Shown here in pieces: positions 7,874 through 16,598 of a stretch of 64,000 nucleotides of DNA. The first letter of the stretch is position 1, and each line of letters opens with the position of its first letter. Below the pieces are notes generated by a model. It was given only the letters and a program-made list of their open reading frames with translations. It was not told where the DNA came from and ran no database searches. This DNA is from Tropicibacter naphthalenivorans (GTDB taxonomy: Bacteria > Pseudomonadota > Alphaproteobacteria > Rhodobacterales > Rhodobacteraceae): the NCBI RefSeq assembly GCF_900176475.1, contig NZ_FWXX01000003.1, positions 124,001 through 188,000 of the forward strand. The letters are read 5' to 3'. Made by a program: the position numbers and the translations under genes.

Positions 7874-9051
7874 ATCGCCCCCAGTTTGTCTTCTAACGCC
7901 GCCAGATCGCCCAAGGTGTTCGCCGCCTCGAACAGGTCGAGATAGGGCAAGGCCGCGGCCATCCCGCGCGCCACAGGTTCATACCCGCGCCAACCCTTGA
8001 GCGGGTTCAGCCAGACAATCCGGCAGCCGCGTTTGCGCAGGCGGGCCAGCGCCTCGGCCAAGGCTTCGGGCGGGTCGGTGTCGTAGCCGTCGGACAGGAT
8101 CACCACCACGGATCGCCCATCCACCAGCCGCCGCGCATAGCCGCGCGCAAAGTCCTGCAACGCCCCGCCGATTCTGGACCCGCCGCCGATCCCCTGCGCC
8201 AGCAGCGTCACGCGATTGAGCGCGCGCATCGGGTCTTCGTCGCGCAAGGCTTCGGTGATCCGCACGAGGCGGGTGTGAAACAGATAGGCGTCCGAGGCCT
8301 CATCCGCCCGCATCAGCCCCGCCAGAAAGGCAAGGAACACGCGGGCATAGACCAGCATCGACCCCGACACATCGCATAGCGCCACGATCCGCACGGGCCG
8401 GTCCGGGCGCGTCCGCCGCGCCAGCCTGATAGGCACGCCCCCGGTCGCCACGGCCCGCCGGACCGTGCGCCGATAGTCCACCTGCTGCCCGCGCGTGGCC
8501 GCCTTGCGCCGCCGGGACCGCCTGTCGCGCAGCGCCTTTCCCAGCCGAATGGCCACCTGCTCGGCCTCGCGAATGTCTCCGAGATCAACCAGATCGCGCA
8601 GGTCTTTCTTCATCAGGTTCCGAATGTCGCTGGCGACCAGCTTGCCGGTGCCGTCGGCCTCGGCCTCTCCGCCGCCGCTGCCATCGGGCGTCTCGATCCG
8701 CCCGGCCCCCTCGGCCTGCGCACCCTCGCCCTTGCGGGTCGACCGCATCGTCTCATCCGCCTGCTGGTCGCTGGGCATGACGCGGGACCGCACCCGCCCC
8801 TCGGCCAGCCAATAGCTGTCGAACAAATCGTCAAAGCGCGCGACCTCTTCGGCGCTGCCACAGCACACCGCGCGCAACGCTGCCCGCGCCTGCCCGACAT
8901 CGCTCGCCACCACGCTGCCAAGCGCGCGCATCCCCACGCCCGCCTCTGCCACGCCCAGCGCAAAGCCATTCTCGCGCAAATGCCCGAAAAACCCGGCCAC
9001 ACGCGCCGCTGGCCCCGGATCGCGCGCCGCAAAGCGCGTCACCCGGCTCAT
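7870..9051 (-). CDS. coxE: CoxE, VWA-domain protein
   Basis: A 393-residue protein with a C-terminal von Willebrand A domain. The metal-ion site DVSGSM is at residues 227-232, with a conserved threonine region after it and SDGYDTD near residue 320. The N-terminal 200 residues are the CoxE-type helical region with a low-complexity Gly/Glu stretch near residues 110-140. CoxE works with the ATPase CoxD to assemble the [CuSMoO2] cluster of CO dehydrogenase. It overlaps coxD by 4 bases and coxF by 4 bases. Membership of the cox operon makes the assignment secure. Confidence 0.9.
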   Translation of the reverse strand: MSRVTRFAARDPGPAARVAGFFGHLRENGFALGVAEAGVGMRALGSVVASDVGQARAALRAVCCGSAEEVARFDDLFDSYWLAEGRVRSRVMPSDQQADETMRSTRKGEGAQAEGAGRIETPDGSGGGEAEADGTGKLVASDIRNLMKKDLRDLVDLGDIREAEQVAIRLGKALRDRRSRRRKAATRGQQVDYRRTVRRAVATGGVPIRLARRTRPDRPVRIVALCDVSGSMLVYARVFLAFLAGLMRADEASDAYLFHTRLVRITEALRDEDPMRALNRVTLLAQGIGGGSRIGGALQDFARGYARRLVDGRSVVVILSDGYDTDPPEALAEALARLRKRGCRIVWLNPLKGWRGYEPVARGMAAALPYLDLFEAANTLGDLAALEDKLGAI

Positions 9052-9899
9052 GCCGCCTTGCCCGCCAAACGCTGCGCCACCTCGGTCGGCACCGCCGCGC
9101 GGTCCCCTTCGGTCTTGAGCAAGGTCGCAAGCGCCGCCGACAGCGCCACAGGGTCCTCGGTCAAATCATTGATCCCCAAACCCGCCAAAGCCGCCGCGAA
9201 ATCCAGCATCTCGGCCACGCCGGGGGCCTTTTCCAGCTCCTCGCGCCGCAATGCCTGCACAAAGCTCACGATCTGCCCAGCCAACGCGCTTTCGACCCCC
9301 GGACAACGCGCCGCCAGGATCGCAAGCTCGGTCCGCCGATCCGGGTACTCCACGTAGGCGTACAAACACCGCCGCCGCAGCGCATCCGACAGATCGCGCG
9401 TGCCATTCGCCGTCAGGATCACCAAGGGCCGCGTCACCGCCGCAATGGTCCCGAGCTCCGGCACGGTGATCTGAAACTCCGACAAGACCTCCAGCAAATA
9501 GGCCTCAAAAGCCTCATCCGCCCGGTCAATCTCATCAATCAACAAGACCGGAGCCAGCTCCTGCCGGATCGCCCGCAGCAAAGGCCGCTCCAGCAAATAC
9601 GCCGCCGAGAAAATCTCCTCCTCCGACTTCCCCGCCTGGATCGCCAACAACTGCCGCTGATAGTTCCACTCGTAAATGGCCTGCGCCGCGTCCAGCCCCT
9701 CGTAACACTGCAAACGGATCAACTCCGCCCCGCGCCACGCCGCCAAAACCCGCGCCACCTCGGTCTTGCCAACCCCGGCCGCCCCTTCCAGCAACAAAGG
9801 CCGCCCAAGGCGCACCGCCAGATGCAAGGCCATGGCCAGGTCGTCCGAAGCCACATACCCCTGCGCCCGCAAACCCTCCTGAAGCTCGACAAACCCCAT
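9048..9899 (-). CDS. coxD: CoxD, MoxR-type AAA+ ATPase
   Basis: A 283-residue AAA+ ATPase. Walker A is GAAGVGKT (39-46), Walker B is VLLIDEIDRAD (118-128), and sensor 1 lies at VILTANGTRD. In O. carboxidovorans CoxD is needed for copper and sulfur insertion at the active site of CO dehydrogenase. A longer frame runs to 9965, but the ATG at 9899 has an AGAGAAGAAG ribosome site directly upstream and matches the usual N-terminus. That ribosome site lies inside an intergenic repeat element described separately. It precedes coxE with a 4-base overlap. Confidence 0.92.
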   Translation of the reverse strand: MGFVELQEGLRAQGYVASDDLAMALHLAVRLGRPLLLEGAAGVGKTEVARVLAAWRGAELIRLQCYEGLDAAQAIYEWNYQRQLLAIQAGKSEEEIFSAAYLLERPLLRAIRQELAPVLLIDEIDRADEAFEAYLLEVLSEFQITVPELGTIAAVTRPLVILTANGTRDLSDALRRRCLYAYVEYPDRRTELAILAARCPGVESALAGQIVSFVQALRREELEKAPGVAEMLDFAAALAGLGINDLTEDPVALSAALATLLKTEGDRAAVPTEVAQRLAGKAA

Positions 9900-9955
9900 C
9901 TTCTTCTCTTTCCAAATATCCCGGGGGGTCTGGGGGGCAGCGCCCCCCAGCCGGT
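9900..9955. repeat. Intergenic repeat, copy A (CTTCTTCTCTT... with GC hairpin)
   Basis: The element starts CTTCTTCTCTT, continues CAAATATCC and GGGG, and ends in a perfect 8-bp hairpin (CTGGGGGG at 9930-9937, CCCCCCAG at 9943-9950). A second copy with the same head and a similar hairpin lies at 54029-54085. It separates coxL and coxD, and read on the minus strand its pyrimidine head supplies the coxD ribosome site. Elements of this look are frequent between genes in Rhodobacteraceae, as I remember them. Confidence 0.65.
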
Positions 9956-9977
9956 CGCCTGACAATGTCAGGCGAAA

Positions 9978-12393
9978 TCACCCATGCAGACCAAGCCCAT
10001 TGGCGATCTTCCAGATGCGCGCATGGTCATGCGGCATATGCGACTGCCGCAGCCCAAACGCCCGGAAGGCATCATGCACCGCGTTCGAGAACGCCGGGAC
10101 AGAGCCAACATTCGGGCTCTCACCCACGCCCTTCGCGCCAATGGGATGGTGCGGGCTGGGCGTCTCGGTGAAGTCCGTCACATAATGCGGCGTCTCCCAG
10201 GCCGTCGGCAGGAAGAAGTCCATCAGCGTCCCGGTCTTGCAGTTGCCCATCTCGTCGTAGGCAATCTCTTGCCCCATGGCGATGGCCAGCCCTTCGGTGA
10301 CGCCGCCATGGACCTGACCTTCGATCACCATCGGGTTGATCCGCGTGCCGCAATCGTCCAGCGCATAGAACTGGCGGATGCTCCACTCGCCGGTATCCAC
10401 GTCGATATCCGTCACCGCGATATAGGCTCCAAAGGGATAGGTCATGTTCGGCGGATCATAATAGCTCACCGCTTCCAGACCCGGCTCCACGCCCGGGATC
10501 GCTTGGTTATAGGCGGCAAAGGCGATGTCCTTCATGGTCTTGAACCGCTCCGGCGCGCCTTTGACCACAAACCGATCCACGTCCCATTCGACGTCGTCGT
10601 CATGCACTTCCAGCAGGTAGGCCGCGATCATCTGGGCCTTGGCGCGGATCTTGCGCCCCGCCATGGCCGTCGCCGCCCCCGCCACCGGGGTTGAGCGCGA
10701 CCCGTAGGTGCCCAGACCATAGGGCGCGGTGTCGGTGTCGCCTTCTTCAATGGTGATGCTGTCGGCGGGCAGACCAATCTCAGACGCCAGGATCTGCGCA
10801 AAGGTGGTCGCGTGACCCTGACCTTGCGAAATCGTCCCCAGCCGCGCAATCGCCGACCCGGTAGGGTGGATGCGGATTTCGCAACTGTCGAACATGCCCA
10901 TCCCAAGGATATCGCAGTTCTTCACCGGCCCCGCCCCGACAATCTCGGTAAAGTGGCACAGCCCGATCCCCATCAGCTTGCGCGTCTTGCCAGCCTTGAA
11001 GTCTTCGACCATCTGCGCTTGCTCGGCGCGCAGCGCGTCATAGCCCACGGTCGCCAGCGCCTTGTCCCACGCGGTGTGGTAATCGCCGCTATCATACTCC
11101 CAGCCCAAGGCCGACTGATAGGGGAACTGGTCCTTGTTGATAAAGTTGATGCGCCGCAGCTCTGCCGCGTCCATCCCCAGCTCGATAGCCAAGACCTCGA
11201 TCATCCGTTCGATGCAATAGGCGGCCTCGGTCACGCGGAAGGAACAGCGATACGCCACGCCCCCCCGGTGCCTTGTTGGTATAGACCCCGTCGACCTGCA
11301 CATGCGCCACCGGGATGTCATAAGACCCGGTCACGATGTGGAAAAAGCCCGCCGGGAACTTGGTCGGATCGGCGCAGGCGTCAAAGGCCCCGTGGTCGGC
11401 GGTCACATGCACGTCCAGCCCGGTGATCTTGCCCTCTTTGGTGGCGGAGATGCGCCCCTTCATCCAGTAATCGCGGGCAAAGGCCGTCGCCATCAGGTTT
11501 TCCATCCGGTCTTCGACCCATTTCACCGGCACGCCGGTCACGATGGACGCCACGATGGAGCAGACATAACCGGGGTAGACGCCGACCTTGTTGCCAAACC
11601 CGCCGCCAATATCGGGGCTGATCACGCGGATATTGTGCTCTTCGATGCCGGACAGGATCGAGGCGACCGTGCGCACCACATGCGGCGCTTGGAACGTCCC
11701 CCAAAGGGTCAACTTGCCATTGACCTTGTCCATGCTCGCCACGCTGCCGCAGGGTTCCAGCGGGCAGGGGTGCGTGCGGTGGTAATAGACCATCTCCTCG
11801 GCCACCACCTCGGCTTCGTCAATCGCCTGATGGGTGGCGTCCTTGTCGCCTTCGGTCCAGGTGAAGATGTGGTTGTGATGGGTGCGCGCGCCATGTGCGC
11901 CCTCGGTTTCGTCCTTGATGTCCTCGCGCAGAACCACGTCGGATTGCAGCGCCTCAAAGGGGTCAACGAGCACCGCCAGGTCTTCGTATTCCACCTCGAC
12001 CAGTTCCACCGCGTCGGCGGCGATATAGCGGTCCTTGGCGACGACAAAGGCGACTTCCTGCCCCTGGAACAAGACCTTGCCATCCGCCAAGACCATCTGC
12101 TTGTCCCCCGCAAGGGTCGGCATCCAGTGCAGGCCCAGCGGTTCCAGATCCTTGGCGGTCAAGACGGCGATCACACCGGGCAAAGCCATCGCGGCCTCAG
12201 TGTTGATACTGACAATACGGGCGTGCGCATAGGGAGAGCGGACAAAATCGCCGTGCAGCATCCCCGGCAGGTTGATGTCGTCGACGTAGTTGCCCTTGCC
12301 TTGGGTAAAGCGCGCATCCTCGACCCGCTTGCGCGAGCAGCCCAGACCTTTGAGCGCTTCGCGGCGTTCTTCGCGTTCGTCAATGTCCTTCAT
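9978..12393 (-). pseudogene. coxL: CoxL, CO dehydrogenase large (molybdenum) subunit, frameshifted
   Basis: Two overlapping frames (12393 to 11092 and 11321 to 9978) together give a full-length form I CoxL of about 804 residues. The break is a run of seven G (minus strand, 11260-11266) where six would read A-P-G-G-V-A-Y. Directly after it comes AYRCSFR, the form I active-site loop whose Cys holds the Cu-S-Mo cluster. The C-terminal half keeps GAKGVGES with the catalytic Glu. As written, translation would stop after about 433 residues. coxS overlaps its start (ATGA at 12390-12393). Everything else is intact, so a homopolymer sequencing error or a recent or slippage-prone mutation are the main explanations. 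Confidence 0.9.
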
Positions 12394-12917
12394 TCCGCAG
12401 CCTCCATGTTCGAGTGTCCTACCGCTTCGCTACTTGAGGACGTGTTGCCATTCATCTGGTCAGCGGCGGCCAGAATGGATTTCACGATGTTCTGATAGCC
12501 GGTGCAGCGACACAGGTTCCCCGCCATGCCAAAGCGCACCTCTTCCTCGGTGGGGTTCGGGTTTTCCTGAAGCAGGCGATGCGCGCGGGTAATCATCCCC
12601 GGCGTGCAAAAGCCGCACTGAAGCCCGTGATGCTCTCGGAACATTTCCTGAAGCACATGCAGCCCGTCGGGGTTGCCGAGGCCCTCAATCGTGGTGATCT
12701 CGGCCCCGTCCGCCTGCGCGGCCAGAACGGTGCAGGATTTCACCGATTTGCCGTTCATATCGACGGTGCAAGCGCCACAATGCGAGGTTTCGCAGCCCAC
12801 ATGCGGGCCGGTGATGCGCAGACGTTCGCGCAGGACATAGACCAGCAGCTCGCGCGGCTCGGCGGCGACTTCGTGGGTTTCCCCGTTGACGGTCAGCGTG
12901 ATGATTTGTTTCGCCAT
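12390..12917 (-). CDS. coxS: CoxS, CO dehydrogenase small [2Fe-2S] subunit
   Basis: A 175-residue iron-sulfur protein that passes electrons from the Mo site to FAD. The plant-ferredoxin-type cluster is held by the cysteines of [10 protein letters not shown] and the later SCTVL. The second cluster uses QCGFCTPG and LCRCTGY. The start at 12917 ([12 protein letters not shown]) has a GGGAGG ribosome site; the longer frame from 12956 is not needed. The last 20 residues (Asn/Ser-rich, ending SNMEAAE) extend beyond the conserved domain. It sits between coxM (13 bases away) and coxL (4-base overlap), the canonical M-S-L order. Confidence 0.96.
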   Translation of the reverse strand: MAKQIITLTVNGETHEVAAEPRELLVYVLRERLRITGPHVGCETSHCGACTVDMNGKSVKSCTVLAAQADGAEITTIEGLGNPDGLHVLQEMFREHHGLQCGFCTPGMITRAHRLLQENPNPTEEEVRFGMAGNLCRCTGYQNIVKSILAAADQMNGNTSSSSEAVGHSNMEAAE

Positions 12918-12930
12918 TGGCTTTCCTCCC

Positions 12931-13785
12931 TCAGCCCCGGTCCCACGCGCGGGCAATCGCGCGCCGCAGGATCACCCCGGCCACATGTTTCTTGAACTCG
13001 ACGGGGCCGCGGTTGTCCTCGCCCGGGTCGATGACGGCCAGCATCTCGGTCACGGCTTTGTCCAGCGCCTCGCCATTACAGGCAGAGCCCACCAGCGCCT
13101 CGGCAGAGGCCAGACATTGCACCGGCGTGTCGCTGAGGTTGGTCATGGCGATGGAGGCACCGGTGCAAGCGCCGCCCTCTTTGGTGAGGATCACGGCGGC
13201 GGCGGCGGTGGCATAGTCACCGATCTTGCGCTTTTGCTTTTCATAGGCCTGCCCGCCGATGGGGCACTGAAAGCGGATCGCGGTCAGGATTTCATCGTCC
13301 TCGCGGGCGGTCATATAAGCCGCCTCAAAGAAATCGCGCGCTGCGACCTCTCGGGTGCCATTCGGCCCGACAAGAGTGAACACCGCGTCCAAAGCCTGCA
13401 TCAAGCCCGGCATATCGTTGCCCGGATCGCCGTTCGCCACGTTGCCGCCGACGGTGCCCATGTAGCGCACCTGCGGGTCGGCGATCTGCAAAGCGGCCTC
13501 GCGCATTATCGGCGCAAAATCGGCCAGCGCGTCGTCGGTGATCAGCTCGTGCTGGGTGGTCATCGCGCCGATGGTCACCGTGTCCCCGTCGATGCAGATG
13601 CCCTTGAGCTCGGCAATCGCCTGAAGGTCGATCAGGTGCGGCACCTCGGCCATGCGCAGCTTCATCATGGGGATCAGGCTGTGCCCGCCCGCCACCACGC
13701 GCGCCTCGTCGCCGTGTTCGGTCAAGATGGACAGCGCGGCCTGCACGCTGTCTGGCCTGTGATAGTCGAAACCTGCGGGGATCAT
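12931..13785 (-). CDS. coxM: CoxM, CO dehydrogenase medium FAD subunit
   Basis: A 284-residue flavoprotein that accepts electrons from CoxS and hands them to the respiratory chain. The two FAD signatures are visible: [15 protein letters not shown] near residue 32 and [16 protein letters not shown] near residue 115. Its ATG follows a strong GGGAGGTGA site. It is the first structural gene of the module; the 200-base region upstream holds the repeated motifs described as likely regulator sites. Length and motifs match the family closely. Confidence 0.96.
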   Translation of the reverse strand: MIPAGFDYHRPDSVQAALSILTEHGDEARVVAGGHSLIPMMKLRMAEVPHLIDLQAIAELKGICIDGDTVTIGAMTTQHELITDDALADFAPIMREAALQIADPQVRYMGTVGGNVANGDPGNDMPGLMQALDAVFTLVGPNGTREVAARDFFEAAYMTAREDDEILTAIRFQCPIGGQAYEKQKRKIGDYATAAAAVILTKEGGACTGASIAMTNLSDTPVQCLASAEALVGSACNGEALDKAVTEMLAVIDPGEDNRGPVEFKKHVAGVILRRAIARAWDRG

Positions 13786-13872
13786 CCCTCACCTCCCAAT
13801 ATGGACGTCATCGGCCCCCATGTGAGCGGTTACGGCAGCGGCGTGGCGAGGGATTCCTCCTGATATGCTTGG

Positions 13873-13950
13873 CGCATTTCACGAAATGCGAATGAGCTGC
13901 ACGAAATGCGCATAGGCGGCGCGCGCTACCTTCACGCGTTGCACGAAGTT
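13873..13950 (-). promoter_or_regulatory. Repeated CGCATTTCGTG motifs upstream of coxM (candidate LytTR operator)
   Basis: CACGAAATGCG occurs at 13880-13890 and again at 13900-13910, exactly 20 bases apart, so both copies face the same side of the helix. The first is also half of a palindrome (CGCATTTC at 13873-13880, GAAATGCG at 13883-13890). A weaker relative, CACGAAGTT, is at 13942-13950. LytTR regulators bind pairs of about 9-bp direct repeats two helical turns apart, and the LytTR protein CoxC is encoded next door. The sites lie about 90-165 bases before the coxM start codon. Confidence 0.6.
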
Positions 13951-13987
13951 TCAGCGCAATCTAAGGGGGAGTTGGTTTGCCCGCCGG

Positions 13988-15091
13988 TTACATCCCCAGC
14001 GCCTCGCGCACATCGCGCAGGCGCGAGCGGCTGACCGGGGCTTTGGGCAGGCTGGCGGTGTTCTCGAAATAACACACACCGTTGTCCTTGCGCCGCTCAA
14101 AGCTGGTGACGTGGTCGCGGTTCACCAGATAGCTGCGATGGGTGCGCAAAAAGAGCGGCTTGGGGATGCGCTTGTCCGCCTCGGAGATCGACCACGGGCA
14201 AAACAGCCGCTCGGCCCCGGCGTAGAGGATGGTGTAATGCCCCTCGGCGCGAATGGCAGAGACCGCCTCGGCGTCGATGAAATGCGTGCGGGAGTCGGAT
14301 TCGTAAGGCAGGCGCAGGCCGGGGGATGGCGCGGGCTCCGGAACCGGCGCGGGCTCTGGCGCGGCTTCGGGCGCAGAGCGATCCAGCCGCGTGGCAAAGG
14401 TCGCCCCCGACAGCAAGAACGCCCCCGAAAGCACAAAGGCCGAGATGGTGACGCCAAAGGCCAGCACGCCCTTGCTCATCAAGGGCACGATGGTTTCGGG
14501 GTCGGGATCGGCGACAAAACCCGTCCCCGCCATGGCGATGAAATGCACCGCGAAAACCGCCGCGCCAAAGGCCAGCGTCCCCAGCAGCAAGTCGCGCCGC
14601 GTGCGCTGCCGATAGCTGATCAGGAACGCCGCCACGCTAAAGGCAATGGACAAAGCCAAGGCCACCACAACCCCCAGCGGGCTATAAACGGGCGAGCACA
14701 GCTCCATCCCCGACATGCCGATGTAGTGCATCACCGGGATCGCCACCCCGACAATACCCCCGGCCAGGATGATCCGCCCCCGCGTGCGCGTGCCGAAATG
14801 CACGATCAACAGCGCCAGCCCCATGAGCAAGATCACCGTCAGCGCGGAAATCAGCGTCACCAGCGGGTCGAAATAAAACGCGATCGGCAGGTCCAGCCCC
14901 AGCATCGCAACAAAGTGCATTGACCAGATGCCCCACCCAAGGATCACCGCCGAGACCGAGACCACAACTTTGCGCACCGGCGCGCGCATCCCAGAGGCGC
15001 CCTGCGTCAGGGTCAGCCCCGAAAAGGCGGCGATCAGCGCAATCGCCAAAGACGCCAGCGCGTAGAATCCGTTGTGCGAGTAATCCAGCAA
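13988..15091 (-). CDS. coxC: CoxC-like membrane regulator (MHYT + LytTR)
   Basis: A regulator of about 367 residues. The N-terminal half is an MHYT sensor: repeated membrane segments with MHFVAMLGLD, MHYIGMSGME and VHFIAMAGTG, each placing Met/His for metal or gas binding. A proline-rich linker (APEPAPVPEPAP) follows. The C-terminal LytTR DNA-binding domain has FIDAEAVSAIRAEGHYT and FLRTHRSYLVNRDHV. CoxC and CoxH of O. carboxidovorans share this architecture and are thought to control cox expression. The TTG at 15091 follows a GGGAGG site by 4 bases and puts the first membrane segment at the N-terminus; a frame from 15184 is less likely. Direct DNA binding upstream of coxM is inferred. Confidence 0.85.
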   Translation of the reverse strand: MLDYSHNGFYALASLAIALIAAFSGLTLTQGASGMRAPVRKVVVSVSAVILGWGIWSMHFVAMLGLDLPIAFYFDPLVTLISALTVILLMGLALLIVHFGTRTRGRIILAGGIVGVAIPVMHYIGMSGMELCSPVYSPLGVVVALALSIAFSVAAFLISYRQRTRRDLLLGTLAFGAAVFAVHFIAMAGTGFVADPDPETIVPLMSKGVLAFGVTISAFVLSGAFLLSGATFATRLDRSAPEAAPEPAPVPEPAPSPGLRLPYESDSRTHFIDAEAVSAIRAEGHYTILYAGAERLFCPWSISEADKRIPKPLFLRTHRSYLVNRDHVTSFERRKDNGVCYFENTASLPKAPVSRSRLRDVREALGM

Positions 15092-15205
15092 GAGGCCTCC
15101 CTTCCCCCAGCGGTCAGGGTGACTATACCCAGACCGGCACGGGGGTGTTAGCGGGTTTTTGGGACAGCCGCGTGAAGCTCGCAAGGCAATTGCAACCCTA
15201 AGCTG

Positions 15206-15214
15206 CGCATTTCG
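15206..15214 (+). promoter_or_regulatory. Single CGCATTTCG half-site upstream of coxC
   Basis: One copy of the core found twice before coxM occurs here, 115 bases upstream of the coxC start and 145 upstream of the divergent GtrA gene, in the opposite orientation. Autoregulation by CoxC is possible. The remaining 270 bases between coxC and the GtrA gene show no ORF I would defend. Confidence 0.3.
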
Positions 15215-15358
15215 GGAAACAAAGCCTCAAAATTGGCGCAATTACCGGGCAGAGTATGGTTAACGCCCTGTTTCCTCAAAGCCGCCCCGCGCGGATGATT
15301 ACGATTAATGCGCAGATTTTCCTACCAAACCCCGGCATTTGCCCGCAAAACCGCGGTT

Positions 15359-15811
15359 ATGACCGATTTCAGCACTTCACGCTTTGGCCGCGTCCTTGGG
15401 CGCTTTACCGGGTTCACGCTTGTGTCCGGCATGGGCTGGGTTTTGGACTTTTGCGTCATGGGCACGCTGGTCCAACTGGGCAGCCCGGTGTTCTACGCCA
15501 ACCTCGTCGGCGCGTTCTGCGGCGTGACCTTGGTGTATTTCATCGCGGGCTTCAAAATCTTTGAAAAGTCGCGCCCGCAGTCGCACGCCACGCTGCTCAG
15601 CTTTTACTGGCTGTGGCACGCCTGCGCGATTGCCGGGTCGTCGGCCTTGATCGCCTATGGCAGCACGTGGCTGATCCATATCGTGCCGGACACCGCCCTG
15701 CGGCCTCAGACCTTTGCCGGCCTTGGCGCGAAAATCCTGCTGACGCCGATTTCCATGGTCGGCAATTTCCTGTTCATGCGATTCCTGCTGGAATCGCGCA
15801 AACGAGACTAA
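15359..15811 (+). CDS. GtrA-family membrane protein
   Basis: A 150-residue protein with four membrane segments and the GtrA pattern: RFTGFTLVSGMGWVLDF at the N-terminus, a second helix pair around YFIAGFKIFEKS, and a last helix before FLFMRFLL. GtrA proteins are thought to flip polyprenyl-linked monosaccharides. The ATG at 15359 gives the usual N-terminus; an in-frame ATG at 15308 would add 17 residues, and neither has a strong ribosome site. It opens a plus-strand run of glycan genes and is followed after 4 bases by a family 2 glycosyltransferase, a common pairing. Confidence 0.8.
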   Translation: MTDFSTSRFGRVLGRFTGFTLVSGMGWVLDFCVMGTLVQLGSPVFYANLVGAFCGVTLVYFIAGFKIFEKSRPQSHATLLSFYWLWHACAIAGSSALIAYGSTWLIHIVPDTALRPQTFAGLGAKILLTPISMVGNFLFMRFLLESRKRD

Positions 15812-15815
15812 AGCC

Positions 15816-16598
15816 ATGAGCCGTATCCTCGTCTTTATTCCCGCCTACAACTGCGCGCCGCAGATCACCCGCGTGTTGCGCCAGCTTGACTCCCCCGAGG
15901 TCCAAGAGGTCATCGACGGCGTGGTGGTGGTCGACAACCGCTCACCCGATACCACGCGGCAGGCCGCCGCCGAAGGGCTGGCCAAGCTGCCGCTCGACAC
16001 CGCTTTGCTGCACAATGACGACAACTATGGGCTGGGCGGCTCGCATAAGGTGGCGATCAACTATGCGCGCGAACAGGGGTACGATTTCCTGATCGTGCTG
16101 CATGGCGACGACCAAGGCGACATCGCCGATATCGTCCCGCACCTGAAAGCGTCCAAGCAGCTGGACCTTGATTTCTTTATGGGCGCACGGTTCATGAAGG
16201 GCTCGCGTCTAGAAGGCTATTCGACCCTGCGCACCGCCGCGAACGAGGTGTTCAACCTGATTTTCTCGTTCATCAGCGGGCGGAGGCTCTATGACCTTGG
16301 CTCGGGGCTGAACCTGTTTCGGGTCAGTGCCTTTGACGGCGATTGGCATCTGAAATACGCCGACGACCTGACGTTCAACTACTACCTGATCCTCGGCGTT
16401 GTGCGGCGCGGGTGCCGCTTGCGGTTCTTTCCGCTGACGTGGCGCGAGGACGATCAGGTGAGCAACGCCAAACTCTCGCGCATGGGCATCCAGTTGCTGC
16501 GGATCATCCTGTTCCGCATGTATCGCCCCAAGGCGTTTTTCGCGAATGATCACCGGGCGACCGCGCGCGACGCCTACCCAAGCACGCGGGTGGTGTGA
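15816..16598 (+). CDS. Family 2 glycosyltransferase
   Basis: A 260-residue inverting GT-A glycosyltransferase. The nucleotide-binding start is RILVFIPAYNCAPQI, then VVVVDNRSPDTT (36-47) and the acidic site HGDDQGD (96-102). It ends without long membrane segments, unlike polyprenyl-phosphate transferases of the DPMS-plus-TM type. It probably adds a sugar to a polyprenyl phosphate or a growing surface glycan; donor and acceptor cannot be told. It overlaps the next gene at GTGTGA. Confidence 0.88.
   Translation: MSRILVFIPAYNCAPQITRVLRQLDSPEVQEVIDGVVVVDNRSPDTTRQAAAEGLAKLPLDTALLHNDDNYGLGGSHKVAINYAREQGYDFLIVLHGDDQGDIADIVPHLKASKQLDLDFFMGARFMKGSRLEGYSTLRTAANEVFNLIFSFISGRRLYDLGSGLNLFRVSAFDGDWHLKYADDLTFNYYLILGVVRRGCRLRFFPLTWREDDQVSNAKLSRMGIQLLRIILFRMYRPKAFFANDHRATARDAYPSTRVV

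Noticed and set aside
11240-11330. Programmed ribosomal frameshift in coxL
   Set aside because: No slippery heptamer of the known -1 type with a downstream pseudoknot was seen, and a +1 shift would be required; transcriptional slippage or sequence error is simpler.
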